Below, piece after piece: positions 33,619 to 44,254 of a DNA stretch of 64,000 nucleotides; position 1 is the first letter of the stretch, and each line of letters opens with the position of its first letter. This DNA comes from Streptomyces lavendofoliae. GTDB lineage: Bacteria > Actinomycetota > Actinomycetes > Streptomycetales > Streptomycetaceae. The DNA is taken from NCBI RefSeq assembly GCF_014649735.1, contig NZ_BMTP01000011.1:124001-188000 (forward strand). Direction: 5' to 3'. The translations under genes were made by a program, and so were the position numbers. The notes beneath the pieces are model-generated. The model did no database searches. It saw nothing but the letters and a program-made list of their open reading frames with translations, and had not been told where the DNA came from.

Positions 33619-35826
33619 TCATCCGATGCGCAGTGCGAGGATGGCGAAGTCGTCGCCCGGAGGTGTGGGCCCGTAACCGAGGACTTCCCGCTCAAGGGCT
33701 GCGACGGTGACGGCGGCGGAGGAGCGGTGCGTTCTGGCGAGGATGTCGCGGACACCGTCCTCGGCGAGCATGGCGGTGCCGGAGCGGCGCTCGGTGACTC
33801 CATCGGTGTACAGCAGGAGCAGGTCGCCGGGGTGGAGGTCGTCCTCGGTGGTGTGCAGGAGTGGCTCGCCCACGATGCCGAGCAGGGTGCCTGGCCTGCC
33901 CAGTCGGGTGATCGTTCCGTCGGCCCGGCGCAGCAGGGGGTGCGGGTGCCCGCCCAGGACCAGGCGCAGGCGAGCCGGTGAGGCGCTCAGGTCCAGATCG
34001 GCGTACGCGGCGGTGCAGAAGCGCTGCGCCGGATGGTCGGCGAGGATCGCGGTGTTGACGGCTTCCAGGACGCTGCGCGGTTCGGGATCCCATCGCCGAG
34101 CAGCGCGGGCGGTGTGGCGCACCAGCCCGGTGAGTGCCGCCGCCTGAGGACCCTTTCCGCAGACGTCACCGATGACGACCCCCCATTGCCGGGGGCTGGT
34201 GGGGACGATGTCATAGAAGTCGCCCCCGACCAGGGTGCCTTGCTCTCCCGGGTGGTAGCAGGCGGCGATGTCGGCTTGCGGGATGTGGGGGAGGGCCGGA
34301 GGAAGCAGGCTTCGCTGGAGGTAGTGGGCCACCTCGCTCTGCTCGGCGAAACGCCGGGCGTTGGCCACCGCCTGTGCGGCACGGCCGGCGAGTTCCTCCG
34401 CGAAGGGAATGTCGCTCTCGGTGAACGACGCCTGTGCCGAAGTGGCCTGGACCAGGACCATGGCGCCGATCACGATCCCCGCCTGCCGCATGGGGACGGC
34501 CAGCCAGGACGCCGCCGGCATGAGCTTGCTCAGGGCCAAGCGGTGTTCGGTGCTGCGGGCGAGGCGGTCCAGGGTGCGGGGAACGTCGGTGACCAGTTCA
34601 TGCCTTCCGGTGCGGATGACGGCGCCCACCCCGCCTTCGGCGTCCAGCCGCGGCGGGAACTCGTCCACCACCTCACGCAAAGCGCGTTCCTGGCGCGGGT
34701 CGCGGTGGACCAGCGTGGCGAGCTCGGGCTGCCCGGCTTCACCGATGACGTGAATGAGGCATCCGTCCGCGATCCGGGGCACGACCGCGGCCGCGATGTT
34801 GGCGAAGGTGGTCGCGGGGTCCAGCGATGTGGCCAGCGCGGCGCTGACCTCCGCAAGAGCACGTAGCTGGGCCTGCTTGTCCGCGGCCTCCCGCTGCAAC
34901 CGGGCGCGTTCCAGGGCCAGGGCGCACTGCCCGGCCAGAGCGGCGAGGAAGCGGCGTTCGGAGTCGGCGAAGTCGTGGCGGACGGCGAAGTGGAAGCTCA
35001 CCGCGCCGAACAGCCGCCCCTCCACGGCGAGGGGCAGGACCGCTGTCGAGTGGAGCCGCGGGGTGAAGAGGTGGGCAGCCTCCGGGAATGCCCTGGTCCG
35101 TTCGGCTGGATCGGCGAAGAAGAGGGCTTGCCCGCTCCTGGCGGTATGGGCCAAGGGGTACGGCGCGCTGATGCTGAACGGTGCCGGCTGCAGCGCCCCG
35201 CGTTCCACGTCGTGGATGTGCCGGACCGTGTAGTGGTTGCTTCCGGGTTCGTTCAAAACGGCGGCACTGACGGTCGCTCCGACCGCCGGCATGATCCTCT
35301 CGGTGAGGATCGTCATGACGGAGGCCAGGGTGTCCGCTCGGGACAGGGACGCCGTCACCTCGGCGAGAAGCTCGGCCCTGAGCACGCGCTCGCTGTTGTC
35401 GCGCAGCACCCATACCAGGCGGTCCTGTCCCACGCGGGTGGCCTGGTACTCGTAGTCGGCCGCCCGATAGGTCCTCGCCTCGGTCCACGTGAACGCGCCC
35501 TGCTCCGCCTCGCCCGTTCTCAACACCCGCATACACGCGGCGAACGAACCGTTTTCGACCATGTGCGGCCAGATCTCGCTGCACAGGCCCCCCAGGGGTT
35601 CCACACCGTCCGGCACGCCGGCCCGGGCGGCCGCGTTCATGTACTCCAGCCGCATGTCCACCGGCTCGCCGACGGCGTCCCGCACAGCCACCGACACCGT
35701 CACCGCGTCCGGGAGGCACTCGAACACATCTGTCAGCAATCCGGCCGGAGGGGCCCCGTGCAGCACACCGAAGGCGGCGTCGCACGCTCCCTGGCCTGGC
35801 TTGACCATCGTTCTCACATCTCCCAC
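33619..35826 (-). CDS. PAS-GAF-GAF-SpoIIE PP2C phosphatase
   Basis: 735 residues: a PAS-like domain (~30-150, with ARTYRAADYEYQATRVG), GAF 1 (~160-310), GAF 2 (~325-490) and a complete SpoIIE PP2C domain (~500-733) with GGDFYD (534-539), GDVCGKG (553-559), YTDGVTE (673-679) and GDDFAIL. This is a common Streptomyces sensor phosphatase that would reactivate STAS anti-anti-sigma factors upon a small-molecule or redox signal. The signal is unknown. GTG 35826 or the ATG seven codons later may start translation. Gene is convergent with the degenerate phosphatase. Confidence 0.87.
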   Translation of the reverse strand: MGDVRTMVKPGQGACDAAFGVLHGAPPAGLLTDVFECLPDAVTVSVAVRDAVGEPVDMRLEYMNAAARAGVPDGVEPLGGLCSEIWPHMVENGSFAACMRVLRTGEAEQGAFTWTEARTYRAADYEYQATRVGQDRLVWVLRDNSERVLRAELLAEVTASLSRADTLASVMTILTERIMPAVGATVSAAVLNEPGSNHYTVRHIHDVERGALQPAPFSISAPYPLAHTARSGQALFFADPAERTRAFPEAAHLFTPRLHSTAVLPLAVEGRLFGAVSFHFAVRHDFADSERRFLAALAGQCALALERARLQREAADKQAQLRALAEVSAALATSLDPATTFANIAAAVVPRIADGCLIHVIGEAGQPELATLVHRDPRQERALREVVDEFPPRLDAEGGVGAVIRTGRHELVTDVPRTLDRLARSTEHRLALSKLMPAASWLAVPMRQAGIVIGAMVLVQATSAQASFTESDIPFAEELAGRAAQAVANARRFAEQSEVAHYLQRSLLPPALPHIPQADIAACYHPGEQGTLVGGDFYDIVPTSPRQWGVVIGDVCGKGPQAAALTGLVRHTARAARRWDPEPRSVLEAVNTAILADHPAQRFCTAAYADLDLSASPARLRLVLGGHPHPLLRRADGTITRLGRPGTLLGIVGEPLLHTTEDDLHPGDLLLLYTDGVTERRSGTAMLAEDGVRDILARTHRSSAAVTVAALEREVLGYGPTPPGDDFAILALRIG

Positions 35827-36155
35827 TGTCCGCGCCGGCAGATCAGCGGATACCTGTCGGGTCGACTCCCGAGAGGAGGCAACAGTTGTCTGGCGGCAAG
35901 TATCGCTCGTGCGGTCCGGTACGCGGAAGGGGAATCGCAGACCTTAGCCCGGTCGTGGCACGGTGCAGCCCGAACCTTTACCAAGAGCCACTCACGTCCC
36001 GCGGACCCGGGTGCCGATCACGGCGGGCCGGACGCGGGGGACCGGCGGTTTCGGGCCGTGGGGCAGGGACTTGTCGGCGCACGTCCTCGCCGCCGGCCTC
36101 AGGGGCACGGAGGGACGACCTTCGTGATGCGGACCGAGCCCCGCGGTGCTCGGTC
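35827..36155. other. intergenic region
   Basis: 329 bases with no supported gene. It should hold the promoter of the PAS-GAF-GAF phosphatase; no clear hexamers or hairpins noticed. Confidence 0.5.
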
Positions 36156-36752
36156 TCAGCGGCCGAGGACGGGCACGAGCGGGCGCCGGTCGTCGAGCAG
36201 CTCGTTCATCTCGTGCGCAGCGGCCTCGTCGAGAAAGTACAGGTGCGTGCTCTGCCCGTTGTCCCTCTGGAAGAAGCGCCGTCCCTGTTGTTCCAGGTCG
36301 TCCATCAGATAGCTGACCACCAGGGTGTCCGCCCAGTCGTCACACACCTCGACGGTCCAACGCTGCCGCCGGCCGCCGATCGTGTACTCGAGCCACGCCT
36401 CGCCCGACTCGAGGTCCACATGATCACGAAGGTGGGTGAAGGCGTCGGGGCGGCCGGCGATCCGGCACAGGTTACGGGCGATGGTGACGTACGCGCCAGG
36501 TCCGTAGACGCACTCGGTGTCGAAGCTCCACGCCCGATCGCAGAACCACCGCCCCCAGGGTTCCCGCTCGACCTCGGCCCCCAGCAGGGACAGCAGATAC
36601 TCGTACGGTTCGCGTTCGAACATGTCCCTGGGCAGGGAGTACAGCAGGTCGTCGACGGTGATCGCGGCTGCGAGGGGCAGCCCGAGCTCCGCCAACCGGG
36701 AGATCTGCGCTTCGAGTTCCACGGAGGCGATCGTAACGGTCGCCTCCTTCAC
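36156..36752 (-). CDS. conserved-looking cytoplasmic protein of unknown function
   Basis: 198 residues, acidic and without signal peptide or membrane segment. Features include WGRWFCDRAWSFDTECVYGPGAYVTIARNLCRIAG (~66-100 in blocks), SGEAWLEYTIGGRRQRWTVEVCDDWADTLVVSYLMDDLE and a C-terminal helix EAAAHEMNELLDD. The composition, rich in Trp, Asp and Glu, resembles small immunity or ligand-binding proteins, but I do not recognise a family. No toxin gene is adjacent. Confidence 0.7.
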   Translation of the reverse strand: MKEATVTIASVELEAQISRLAELGLPLAAAITVDDLLYSLPRDMFEREPYEYLLSLLGAEVEREPWGRWFCDRAWSFDTECVYGPGAYVTIARNLCRIAGRPDAFTHLRDHVDLESGEAWLEYTIGGRRQRWTVEVCDDWADTLVVSYLMDDLEQQGRRFFQRDNGQSTHLYFLDEAAAHEMNELLDDRRPLVPVLGR

Positions 36753-36971
36753 TCCTCCGCCGAGGCGGAGGAGCGCCTGCGCACCGGCGCCGGCACGGCT
36801 CTCGTTCCGGTCAGCCGCGCGTTCGGCGCCGCAGCGGCGCGGGCGAGCCGGGGTCCTCGCGGCGCCGGCCCGTCACCGCGCCTGATACCGGCCACCGGGC
36901 TGTCCCCGTCGGCGTCGGGCGTTTCCCTCCCCTCCACGACACTTCGGGCACGTGCTGACACGGAGTCACCG

Positions 36972-37793
36972 TCAGCGGCCCCCCTCGGGCCGTGCGGCCA
37001 ACGCGGCTGCGACGGCTGGAGGCAGTGGATCACGGGCCGGACGGCCGAGAAGATCCGTGAGGTCGGGAGCGGTGCCGTCCAGGAAGCCATGCCGGATGCC
37101 CGTGGCGATCGAAGCGAGCATGGGCGGCTGGAAGGGCAGCAGTCCCCGCGTCTCCTCGAGGAGCCTGCGCCGGTATTCCCCGAGCCCCACGCTGCGGTGC
37201 GGTACCCCGAGCCGTTCCGCCACCTGACCCGCCGTGATCGGTGTACCGACGAGGTCGTAGACGCGCCCGCTGTGTCGGGCCGGACTCGACGCGATGATCG
37301 CCGCGGCATCGGCGAGATCCTCCCGTGCGACCGCCGCCAGGGCGCCCTCCCCGAACGCGGACTCCACACCATCGGCGGTCCACATCAGCAGGCTGCCGAA
37401 GAGTTCGGCGTACAGGCCGTTGCGCAGGATCGTCCAGGGCAACCCGCTCGCTCGCACCAGGCGCTCGGTGGCACGATGCGCCGCCGCGAACCCGAGGTGG
37501 TCGCCGGCCGTGGTCAGGCTCGTGTAGACGACGTGGTCGACGCCGTCGCGTACGGCGGCGTCCAGGACCGCTTCGTGCCGCGCGACGACCTCGTCGTCCT
37601 CGGCATAGCCGGCGGAGATCAGAACCAGGGTGGACACCCCGGTGAGATCGAGGCTCGCGCGGTCGTCGAAGTCGAGGCGCCGCGTCCCCTCGCCCGGGGT
37701 GCGGCTGCCGCCCGTCGCAGCGGCGCCCCCGGCGCGCACCGCCGCAAGCGTGGCCGAGCCCAGGTTCCCTTTCGCCCCCGTCACCAGAATCAT
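36972..37793 (-). CDS. NmrA-like NAD(P)-binding protein (QorB/quinone oxidoreductase 2 type)
   Basis: 273 residues. The Rossmann motif is ILVTGAKGNLGSATLAAV; the middle has HVVYTSLTTAGDHLGFAAAHRATERLVRASGLPWTILRNGLY in consecutive blocks, typical of atypical SDRs of the NmrA/QorB group. These reduce quinones with NADPH or act as redox sensors. It is divergent from an HxlR regulator at 37880, the arrangement of qorB-qorR pairs. The ATG at 37791-37793 has GAGGG at proper spacing. Confidence 0.85.
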   Translation of the reverse strand: MILVTGAKGNLGSATLAAVRAGGAAATGGSRTPGEGTRRLDFDDRASLDLTGVSTLVLISAGYAEDDEVVARHEAVLDAAVRDGVDHVVYTSLTTAGDHLGFAAAHRATERLVRASGLPWTILRNGLYAELFGSLLMWTADGVESAFGEGALAAVAREDLADAAAIIASSPARHSGRVYDLVGTPITAGQVAERLGVPHRSVGLGEYRRRLLEETRGLLPFQPPMLASIATGIRHGFLDGTAPDLTDLLGRPARDPLPPAVAAALAARPEGGR

Positions 37794-37879
37794 GTCATCG
37801 CCCTCTTCCGCCGTGGTTCTCATCGGTAACTACGCTTGATCCTTGATCGCACGCTCACCGGCCACAAGAAGGCAGTTCC

Positions 37880-38296
37880 ATGTCACTCACGCACACCGGG
37901 GTAACCGCCGCCGACCTCGACCCCTGCGGCAGCGAAGACCATCCCGACTGCGGCATCCGCGATGTCCTGGACCGCATCGGCGACAAATGGTCGGTGCTCG
38001 TGATCGTTGAACTCGCGAGCGGACCGCGCCGGTTCCGCGAACTGCAGCGCGCGATCGACGGCATCTCCCAGCGCATGCTCACCCTCACGGTCCGCAGGCT
38101 CGAACGCGACGGCTTGGTGCTGCGGACCGTGTACCCGACCGTTCCGGCACAGGTCGACTACCGCCTGACCGAGACCGGAGCCGGCCTGACCCACCTGGTC
38201 AAGGCGCTTGCCGACTGGTCGCTCGCCCACCGTGCCGTCATCGCCGAAGCACGGCACGCGTACGACCGAACCCACCCGGACCATGACATCCGCTGA
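37880..38296 (+). CDS. HxlR family regulator (QorR-like)
   Basis: 138 residues with the HxlR winged helix: [57 protein letters not shown] in order (~26-82). Two N-terminal cysteines ([14 protein letters not shown]16 and C24) could act as redox switch, as in QorR/HypR-type members. It probably represses the divergent quinone oxidoreductase-like gene and itself from the 86-base intergenic region. Confidence 0.87.
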   Translation: MSLTHTGVTAADLDPCGSEDHPDCGIRDVLDRIGDKWSVLVIVELASGPRRFRELQRAIDGISQRMLTLTVRRLERDGLVLRTVYPTVPAQVDYRLTETGAGLTHLVKALADWSLAHRAVIAEARHAYDRTHPDHDIR

Positions 38297-38571
38297 CGGA
38301 ACGTTGTCACCGCGCACAGCCGCCGGCCCCGCCGGGGTCTCGGCGAGCGGCTGTTCCCGTTATGGGCGGTTGCCTTCGGCATCGGTGCGCGGCACAGGAT
38401 CGGAGCCCACCCCGCTTACGCACCTGCGTCCGGCCGGGGAACCGGGGAGCCGCCGCTGCGACGGCATTCGGGCCCGGCGACGCAGGGCGTCGGGGCAAGG
38501 CAATCCCTCGTCCGCCCGGCGCCGCTTCCCCGTCAGGCCCGCCGAAGGAAGCCGGGCTTCGGCTGCGGCGT

Positions 38572-39003
38572 TCACGCCAGGGTGTTGTCCTCGGCGTTGA
38601 GGGCGCGCGCCTGGCCCCTCAATGACACCGCTTCGTGGGACTGGTCGCGCGTACGGGTGCCGGCCGCCGGGGAGGGTTCCGTGGCAGCCGCCTGAGCCGT
38701 GGGGAAGAGGCTGAACACCTTGTCGACGCCCAGAATCCTGAAGACCGACCGGTAGTAGGCGTCGAGGCCGGCGATGCGCAGGCAACCGCCGTGCTCCTCG
38801 ATGATGCGGTGCAGGAGTACCAGCATGCTGACGGCCGAGGAGTCCAGGTGCTTCGCGCGGGAGGCGTCCACCACCAGGGTGCGGCACCCGTGCCGCACCA
38901 GGAACTCGCACTGCGCTCCGACCAGTCGGGCGTTGTCGTAGTCGACCTCCTCCGGCAGCACGGCCACCGAAAGGTCCCCGTCCTGCAGCGTCACCGTCAC
39001 CAC
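38572..39003 (-). CDS. STAS-domain anti-anti-sigma factor
   Basis: 143 residues. One STAS domain (~1-105) with TLVVDASRAKHLDSSAVSMLVLLHRI, the phosphorylatable Ser in LDSSAVS, and GLDAYYRSVFRILGVDKVFSLFPT. It would bind an anti-sigma ATPase when unphosphorylated. A polar tail of ~35 residues follows. The GTG at 39001-39003 has GGGAGG six bases upstream and is better than the ATG at 39078. Confidence 0.83.
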   Translation of the reverse strand: MVTVTLQDGDLSVAVLPEEVDYDNARLVGAQCEFLVRHGCRTLVVDASRAKHLDSSAVSMLVLLHRIIEEHGGCLRIAGLDAYYRSVFRILGVDKVFSLFPTAQAAATEPSPAAGTRTRDQSHEAVSLRGQARALNAEDNTLA

Positions 39004-39156
39004 CAGATTCCTCCCGGTCGACCCGCAACGCGGCGTGCTGAGGCACGCCGCACCAACCATCTTCCCGAACCCGACCACGTCACCCCTGCTACAGGGGCCC
39101 GGCCGCGGGCGAGGAACTCCCCGCCGGGCCCGGTCCCATCGCGTTCCGTGCGGCGG

Positions 39157-39465
39157 CTAGGAGGTGGGCCGACCGTCGTCGAGGCCGTGGACGGTGGCCA
39201 GGTCCGCCAGCCCGGAGACCGTCAGAACCGGCGCCAGCAGGGGCGTGGCGATCAACGTCAGGCGGTCGGCGTGGGCGAACAGCACGCTCAGCCCGGCGCT
39301 GTCGAGGTAGCCGACGGCGGTCAGGTCCAGTACCAGGGGACCAGGCGTCGCGTTCAGGGCATCGGCGAGGGACCCGGCGTTGCTCATGTCGATCTCCCCG
39401 GTGACGGCGAGATGCGGGGTGCCGTCGGGGCGCCGGCCGGGGACGAGGGTGAGAGGCGTGGTCAT
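39157..39465 (-). CDS. STAS-domain anti-anti-sigma factor, coupled to the hybrid phosphatase-kinase
   Basis: 102 residues: HLAVTGEIDMSNAGSLADAL, then LVLDLTAVGYLDSAGLSVLF, where the Ser of YLDSAGLS is the phosphorylation site, and VSGLADLATVHGLDD. The stop of the 1385-residue gene and this ATG overlap (TGATG), so they are translationally coupled. This suggests that the STAS protein is a direct substrate of the neighbour's phosphatase and partner of its C-terminal ATPase domain. Confidence 0.88.
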   Translation of the reverse strand: MTTPLTLVPGRRPDGTPHLAVTGEIDMSNAGSLADALNATPGPLVLDLTAVGYLDSAGLSVLFAHADRLTLIATPLLAPVLTVSGLADLATVHGLDDGRPTS

Positions 39466-42400
39466 CAGGCGATCCTCGTGTGCATGTCGACGATGGTCCC
39501 GGCGGAGCCGGGGGTGATGGTGACCTGCTGCATCAGGGAACGCATAAGGGTGACGCCGCGGCCCCGGTGGGAGTTGAGCTCCGGCTGGGGCGTCTTCCAC
39601 CGGCCGCTGTCGGTGACGGTGAGGCGCAGGTCGTGGACGAACGCTTCGGCGCGCAGCCGCACGGTGTCGCCGGGAGCGTCACGGTGGCCGTGTTCGATGG
39701 CGTTGGCGCACGCCTCCCCTGCGGCGACCAGGATGTTCTGGACCGTGTTCGGGGGCAGGTCGCACTGGTCCAGCCAGCTGCGCAGCGCGTTGCGCACCGG
39801 GGCGAGCTGGGAGGACTCGGCGGGGAAGGACATCTCCAGGGGCGCCGGGTGGCGGTAGAGGAGCAGGGCCACGTCGTCGTCGTAGCCGTCAGTGGGAGCC
39901 AGGCGGGTCATGACCTCGGTGGCCAGGTCGTCCACCGCGACGTCGCGACCGTCCTTGACGGCCGCGGCGGCCAGGTCGATGCCCACCGTCAGCGGTCGCC
40001 GGCGCCGCTCCACCAGGCCGTCGGTGTACAGCAGCAGGGTGCCGCGCCCCGGCATGACGCACTCGGCTTCCGGACGCGTCCTGCCCGGGCGCACCGCGAG
40101 GGGAGTGGAGCGTCCGTCCTCCAGCAGCCGGGTGGTGCCGTCCGGGTGGGTGAGGATGCCGGGCGGATGCCCGGCGCTTGAGTACGTCAGGCGGCCGTTG
40201 CCCGGGTCGAGGACGCCGCAGAACACGGTGGTGCACAGGGCACCGGGGACGGTCGCGGCGAAGTGGTCGAGGGCCATGAGCGCCTGGGCGGGGTTGGCGT
40301 CCTGCAACAGCAGCGCTCGGCACGCGCTGCGCAACTGGCCCATGACGGCCGCGGCCTCCAGGCCGCGGCCGACGCAGTCACCGACGACGATGCCGATGCG
40401 GCCGTCGGGCAGCGAGATGGTGTCGTACCAGTCTCCGCCGACCTCCAGCGGCCGGGTCGCGGGCTCGTAGCGGACGGCGAACCCGTCGGGCAGGTTGGAC
40501 GGGCCCAGGATGGCGCGCTGGAGCGCGATGGCGGTCTCCCGCTGCTGGTCGATCTGGTGGGCGCGGGTCAGGCCCTGCGCGAGATGACCGGCCAGCAGGG
40601 AGAGCAGCAGCTGGTCCTGCTCGGTGAAGGGCCGGTGTTCGCCCAGGTCGATCCACACGACCATCGGCCCGCTGGGGTGCTCGATGACGATGCCGGCACC
40701 CGTGCGGTCGGGCACCGGGGTGAGGAGGGGACGCTCGCGGATGTCGGTGATCGCACGCCGGTGGTCCTCGGGCAGTTCGTGCCAGGTCGCGTCGTCGGTG
40801 CCCGTGACGATCGGTTCGCCGCCACCCGGGAAGACCGCGGCGAGGGCGCTCCGGGCGCGCCACAGGGTCTTCAGCTCGCGCAGGGCGCCGGAGAGCGCCT
40901 CGGGGAGGCTGGAGGCCCGCGACAGGAGTGTGCTCAGGGAGGCCAGGGCGCTCTCGCGCTGGATGGCGTAGTGCTCGGCGGTCACGTCGCGGAAGGTGCC
41001 GACGGTCACGCGGCGCCCCGAGTCGGGGTCCTGAGCCTGGGCGAAGTTGGCGGTCACCCAGATCCGGTGCCCGTCGCGGTGGGTGACGGGGATGGTGTAC
41101 GAGCCCTGCGGTACGCCCAGGAGCTGGTCGAATGCCTTTCCCACCTGACGGTACGCCTCGGGGTCCCTCTCCGCGTCCGGCCACCACGGGTGGATCGGCT
41201 CGTAGGGCAGGCTCTCGGGGCCGTAACCGAGGATGTCGGTGAACGCGGTGTTGATCTCGATGACGGCGCCCTGCTCGTCGCAGACGAAGAACGCCTCCTG
41301 GAGGGAGTGCACCAGCGCGGTACGCCAGCGCGCTTGGTGCGTACGCAGCCGGGCGAGCTTCACGTTCGTCTCGACCCGGGCGAGGAGTTCGGCCGCGGCG
41401 AACGGCTTGACCAGGTAGTCGTCGGCCCCGGCCCGGAGCCCCTCGATGGAGGCTTCCTGCCCGGCCCGGGCGGACAGCAGCAGCACGGGCAGCAGCGCGG
41501 TGCGGGCGTCGCCGCGCAGCTCGGCGACGAGTTGCAGGCCGTCCAGGCGGGGCATCATGACGTCACTGACGACGAGGTCGGGGACCTCCCGGCGCACGGC
41601 CTCCAGCGCCTCCCTCCCGTCGTTGACGGTCCGTACCTGGTAGCCCGCGCCGGTCAGGAGGCGGGTGAGGTACTCCCGCATGTCCGCGTTGTCGTCGGCG
41701 ACCAGCACCCGCGCCGGGGCGAGGGACGCCGAGGCGTGAGCGGTCACCGCCTCCTGCGTGAGCACCTGCGCCGGGTAGTCCTCCGTGGTGTCGCCGGGCA
41801 GCCAGCGCAGGGCCTCCTGCACATAGGGGTCGGCGCCTGCCAGTGCGGCGGCGGAGCCCGACGCGGGGACGAGGCAGTCGGCGGGCAAGTGGCCGGTGCC
41901 GAAGGGCAGGCGGATGGTGAAACAGGTGCCCCGGCCCTCGGCCGAGCGGGCGGTGATCGTGCCTCCGTGCAGCCCGATCAGTTCCCGGACCAGAGCCAGG
42001 CCGATGCCGCTGCCCTCGTTGGAGCGGGACCGGGCGTTCTCGATGCGGTGGAACCGCTCGAACAGCCGGGGCAACTCGGCTTCCGGAACGCCGATGCCGG
42101 TGTCCTCGACGGTGACGACCGCCTGGCCCTCCTCCTCGCGCACGGTGACGGCGATGGAGCCGTCGAAGGTGAACTTCAGAGCGTTGCTCAGGAGGTTGAG
42201 GATCACCTTCTCCCACATGTCACGGTCGATGTGCACCGGCTGCCCCAGGGGGACGCAGTCGACGCGGAAGTCGAGGCCGGCCTTGTCGATGGCGGAGCGG
42301 AACACACTGGCCAGTTCCCCCGTCACCGCGGCCAGGTCGGCGGGCTCGTAGCCCGCCCGCATGCGGCCGGCCTCGATGCGGGAGAAGTCGAGCAGGGTGT

Positions 42401-43622
42401 TCACGAGCTTGCTGAGACGCAGCCCGTTGCGGTGGATGATGTCAAGGTCGCGCAGGGCCGGTTCGTCGTCGGCCAGGCGGCTGCGCAGTTCCTGCACCGG
42501 TCCCATGATCAGCGTGAGGGGGGTGCGGAACTCATGACTGATGTTGGAGAAGAACGTGGTCTTGGCCCGGTCGAGCTCGGCGAGCTCCTCCGCCCGCTGT
42601 TGCTGACTCTGGTAGCTGCGGGCGCTGCCGATCCCCGAGGCGAGGTGCCCGGCGATGAGTTCGACGAAGCCGCGGTAGCCCTCGTCCAGGGTCCGGTAGC
42701 GGTTCAGGGCGGCGACCAGGAACCCGAAGGGCGAGTTGCCCTGCTGCAGGAGTGGCACGACCAGCGCCTGCACGGGGGGCTGCTCCCAGGCTCCGGTCGG
42801 AAGACCGGTGAAAGGGGCGCCCCGGAGGTCGATCAGTGCCGACTCACCGCGAGCCAGGGCCGCCGCCGGCCACAGGGCGTCCTGGGCGTCGGCGGGCACG
42901 GTGCCGACCGCGGCCGGATGGTCGGTGGAGAGCCCGGTGGCCGCCGCCAGCCGGGCGGAACCGTCGTCGTCGTACAGGTAGGTGAGGGTGAAGGGCAGGT
43001 CCTGCCGGTTCCCCGCGAGCTGCTGGCCGGCGAAGTCCAGCACTTCCTGCTCGGTGCGGATGACGCTGGGGTCGGAACCGAGATCACGCAGGGTCGCCAT
43101 CCGGCGCTCGCCGATCACCCGCTCGGTGTCCTCACTGACCACGCAGAGCATGCCGACCACGGCACCGTCGTCGTCGCGCAGCGGACTGTAGGAGAAGGTG
43201 TGGTAGCTCTCCTCGGTGTAGCCGGAGCGCTCGAGGAACAGCAGCAGTGCCTCGTCCCAGGTCGCTTCCCCGCTGGTGAGGACGGTGTCGATACGCGGGC
43301 CGATGTCGTCCCAGATCTCGGCCCACACCTCGCCGGCCGGGCGGCCCAGCGCCCAGGGGTACTTGCGTCCCAGGGTGTCGCGGCGGTAAGCGGCGTTGCA
43401 GAAGAACGTCAGCTCCGGCCCCCACGCCATCCACATCGGGAACCTCGAGGACAGCAGGATGTTCACCGCGGTCCGCAAGCTCTGCGGCCAGTCCTCCGGC
43501 GGCCCCAGGGGTGTCGCCGCCCAGTCCACGACCGTCAGGTCCCCGCCGACCTCGGAGTCGGCCGCGAACACCTCGCCGGCCGCCGCCGGGAACTCGTGCC
43601 CAGCGTCTTCCGAGCGTGCCAC
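39465..43622 (-). CDS. hybrid sensor histidine kinase / receiver / SpoIIE phosphatase / anti-sigma ATPase fusion
   Basis: 1385 residues with domains in order: PAS-like (~35-165), GAF (~180-335), HisKA with H363 in [15 protein letters not shown], HATPase (~465-575, [19 protein letters not shown]), receiver with D687 in [11 protein letters not shown] (~765-885), GAF (~890-1025), PP2C with GGDWYD (1062-1067), GDCVGRG (1081-1087), YTDGLVE and DDDVALL, and an RsbW-like HATPase (~1262-1382, [30 protein letters not shown]). It unites a two-component phosphorelay with partner switching in one chain. The GTG start at 43620-43622 has AGGAAGG upstream. Confidence 0.9.
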   Translation of the reverse strand: MARSEDAGHEFPAAAGEVFAADSEVGGDLTVVDWAATPLGPPEDWPQSLRTAVNILLSSRFPMWMAWGPELTFFCNAAYRRDTLGRKYPWALGRPAGEVWAEIWDDIGPRIDTVLTSGEATWDEALLLFLERSGYTEESYHTFSYSPLRDDDGAVVGMLCVVSEDTERVIGERRMATLRDLGSDPSVIRTEQEVLDFAGQQLAGNRQDLPFTLTYLYDDDGSARLAAATGLSTDHPAAVGTVPADAQDALWPAAALARGESALIDLRGAPFTGLPTGAWEQPPVQALVVPLLQQGNSPFGFLVAALNRYRTLDEGYRGFVELIAGHLASGIGSARSYQSQQQRAEELAELDRAKTTFFSNISHEFRTPLTLIMGPVQELRSRLADDEPALRDLDIIHRNGLRLSKLVNTLLDFSRIEAGRMRAGYEPADLAAVTGELASVFRSAIDKAGLDFRVDCVPLGQPVHIDRDMWEKVILNLLSNALKFTFDGSIAVTVREEEGQAVVTVEDTGIGVPEAELPRLFERFHRIENARSRSNEGSGIGLALVRELIGLHGGTITARSAEGRGTCFTIRLPFGTGHLPADCLVPASGSAAALAGADPYVQEALRWLPGDTTEDYPAQVLTQEAVTAHASASLAPARVLVADDNADMREYLTRLLTGAGYQVRTVNDGREALEAVRREVPDLVVSDVMMPRLDGLQLVAELRGDARTALLPVLLLSARAGQEASIEGLRAGADDYLVKPFAAAELLARVETNVKLARLRTHQARWRTALVHSLQEAFFVCDEQGAVIEINTAFTDILGYGPESLPYEPIHPWWPDAERDPEAYRQVGKAFDQLLGVPQGSYTIPVTHRDGHRIWVTANFAQAQDPDSGRRVTVGTFRDVTAEHYAIQRESALASLSTLLSRASSLPEALSGALRELKTLWRARSALAAVFPGGGEPIVTGTDDATWHELPEDHRRAITDIRERPLLTPVPDRTGAGIVIEHPSGPMVVWIDLGEHRPFTEQDQLLLSLLAGHLAQGLTRAHQIDQQRETAIALQRAILGPSNLPDGFAVRYEPATRPLEVGGDWYDTISLPDGRIGIVVGDCVGRGLEAAAVMGQLRSACRALLLQDANPAQALMALDHFAATVPGALCTTVFCGVLDPGNGRLTYSSAGHPPGILTHPDGTTRLLEDGRSTPLAVRPGRTRPEAECVMPGRGTLLLYTDGLVERRRRPLTVGIDLAAAAVKDGRDVAVDDLATEVMTRLAPTDGYDDDVALLLYRHPAPLEMSFPAESSQLAPVRNALRSWLDQCDLPPNTVQNILVAAGEACANAIEHGHRDAPGDTVRLRAEAFVHDLRLTVTDSGRWKTPQPELNSHRGRGVTLMRSLMQQVTITPGSAGTIVDMHTRIA

Positions 43623-43825
43623 GCCACACCTTCCTGTCCACTCCGGTCACTGCTTCGTCCGCGAGCCGATGCGACTTCGTACAATAGGCCAACGGTCCGG
43701 GCACCCGTCCCGGCCCGGCATCGGAGCGCTACCGCACACAGGGGCGACGGCGGGCGTCGGCGGAGGCACACTTCCCACCCTCCCCCGTCCGGCCTGTCGC
43801 ATGCCCTGCTTCACGGTCCCTGCCC

Positions 43826-43860
43826 CGTATCCGCATCCGTATCCGCATTCCGCATCCGCC
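43826..43860. repeat. CGTATC/CGCATC hexamer repeat
   Basis: About six imperfect hexamer units run up to the ribosome-binding site of the STAS gene at 43877. They lie in the 254-base divergent region between the hybrid kinase-phosphatase and that gene. Confidence 0.8.
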
Positions 43861-43876
43861 GCACAGGAGACGAACG

Positions 43877-44254
43877 GTGACCGAGATCGAGCGCACTCTC
43901 ACCATCACGCAGCAGTCCGACGCCGACGGGCCGGTCCGGCTTCGCGTGGCGGGAGAACTGGACCACCACACCGCCCACCGGCTCCGCGAGACGTTCACGT
44001 CCGTACCCTTCGCCACGAGCGGTGGTGTGATCGTCGACCTGTCGGGCCTGGACTACTGCGATTCCACCGGTCTCACGGCGCTCATCACCGGCCATCACCA
44101 AGCGAAGAGCGCGGGCTCCACGCTGAGCATCGCCGGCTTGAGGCCGCACCTGGAGCGGGTCTTCCGGATCGCGGGAATCGACCAGGTCATCCCGCTGCTC
44201 CCCACACCCGAGAGGCCCTCGGGCGAGCCCGCGATCCCATCGGACCCTCGGTGA
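43877..44254 (+). CDS. STAS-domain anti-anti-sigma factor
   Basis: 125 residues. STAS domain with VRLRVAGELDHHTAHRLRET, VIVDLSGLDYCDSTGLTALI (phosphorylatable Ser in DSTGL) and LSIAGLRPHLERVFRIAGID, the usual anti-anti-sigma ending. GTG start with CAGGAG eight bases upstream. It is divergent from the giant hybrid protein and may be another of its targets. Confidence 0.88.
   Translation: MTEIERTLTITQQSDADGPVRLRVAGELDHHTAHRLRETFTSVPFATSGGVIVDLSGLDYCDSTGLTALITGHHQAKSAGSTLSIAGLRPHLERVFRIAGIDQVIPLLPTPERPSGEPAIPSDPR

Noticed and set aside
40263-43880. A 1205-codon open frame on the plus strand
   Set aside because: It runs exactly antisense to the 1385-residue hybrid kinase-phosphatase, has Gly/Val/Arg/His-biased composition and no domains; it is a high-GC shadow.
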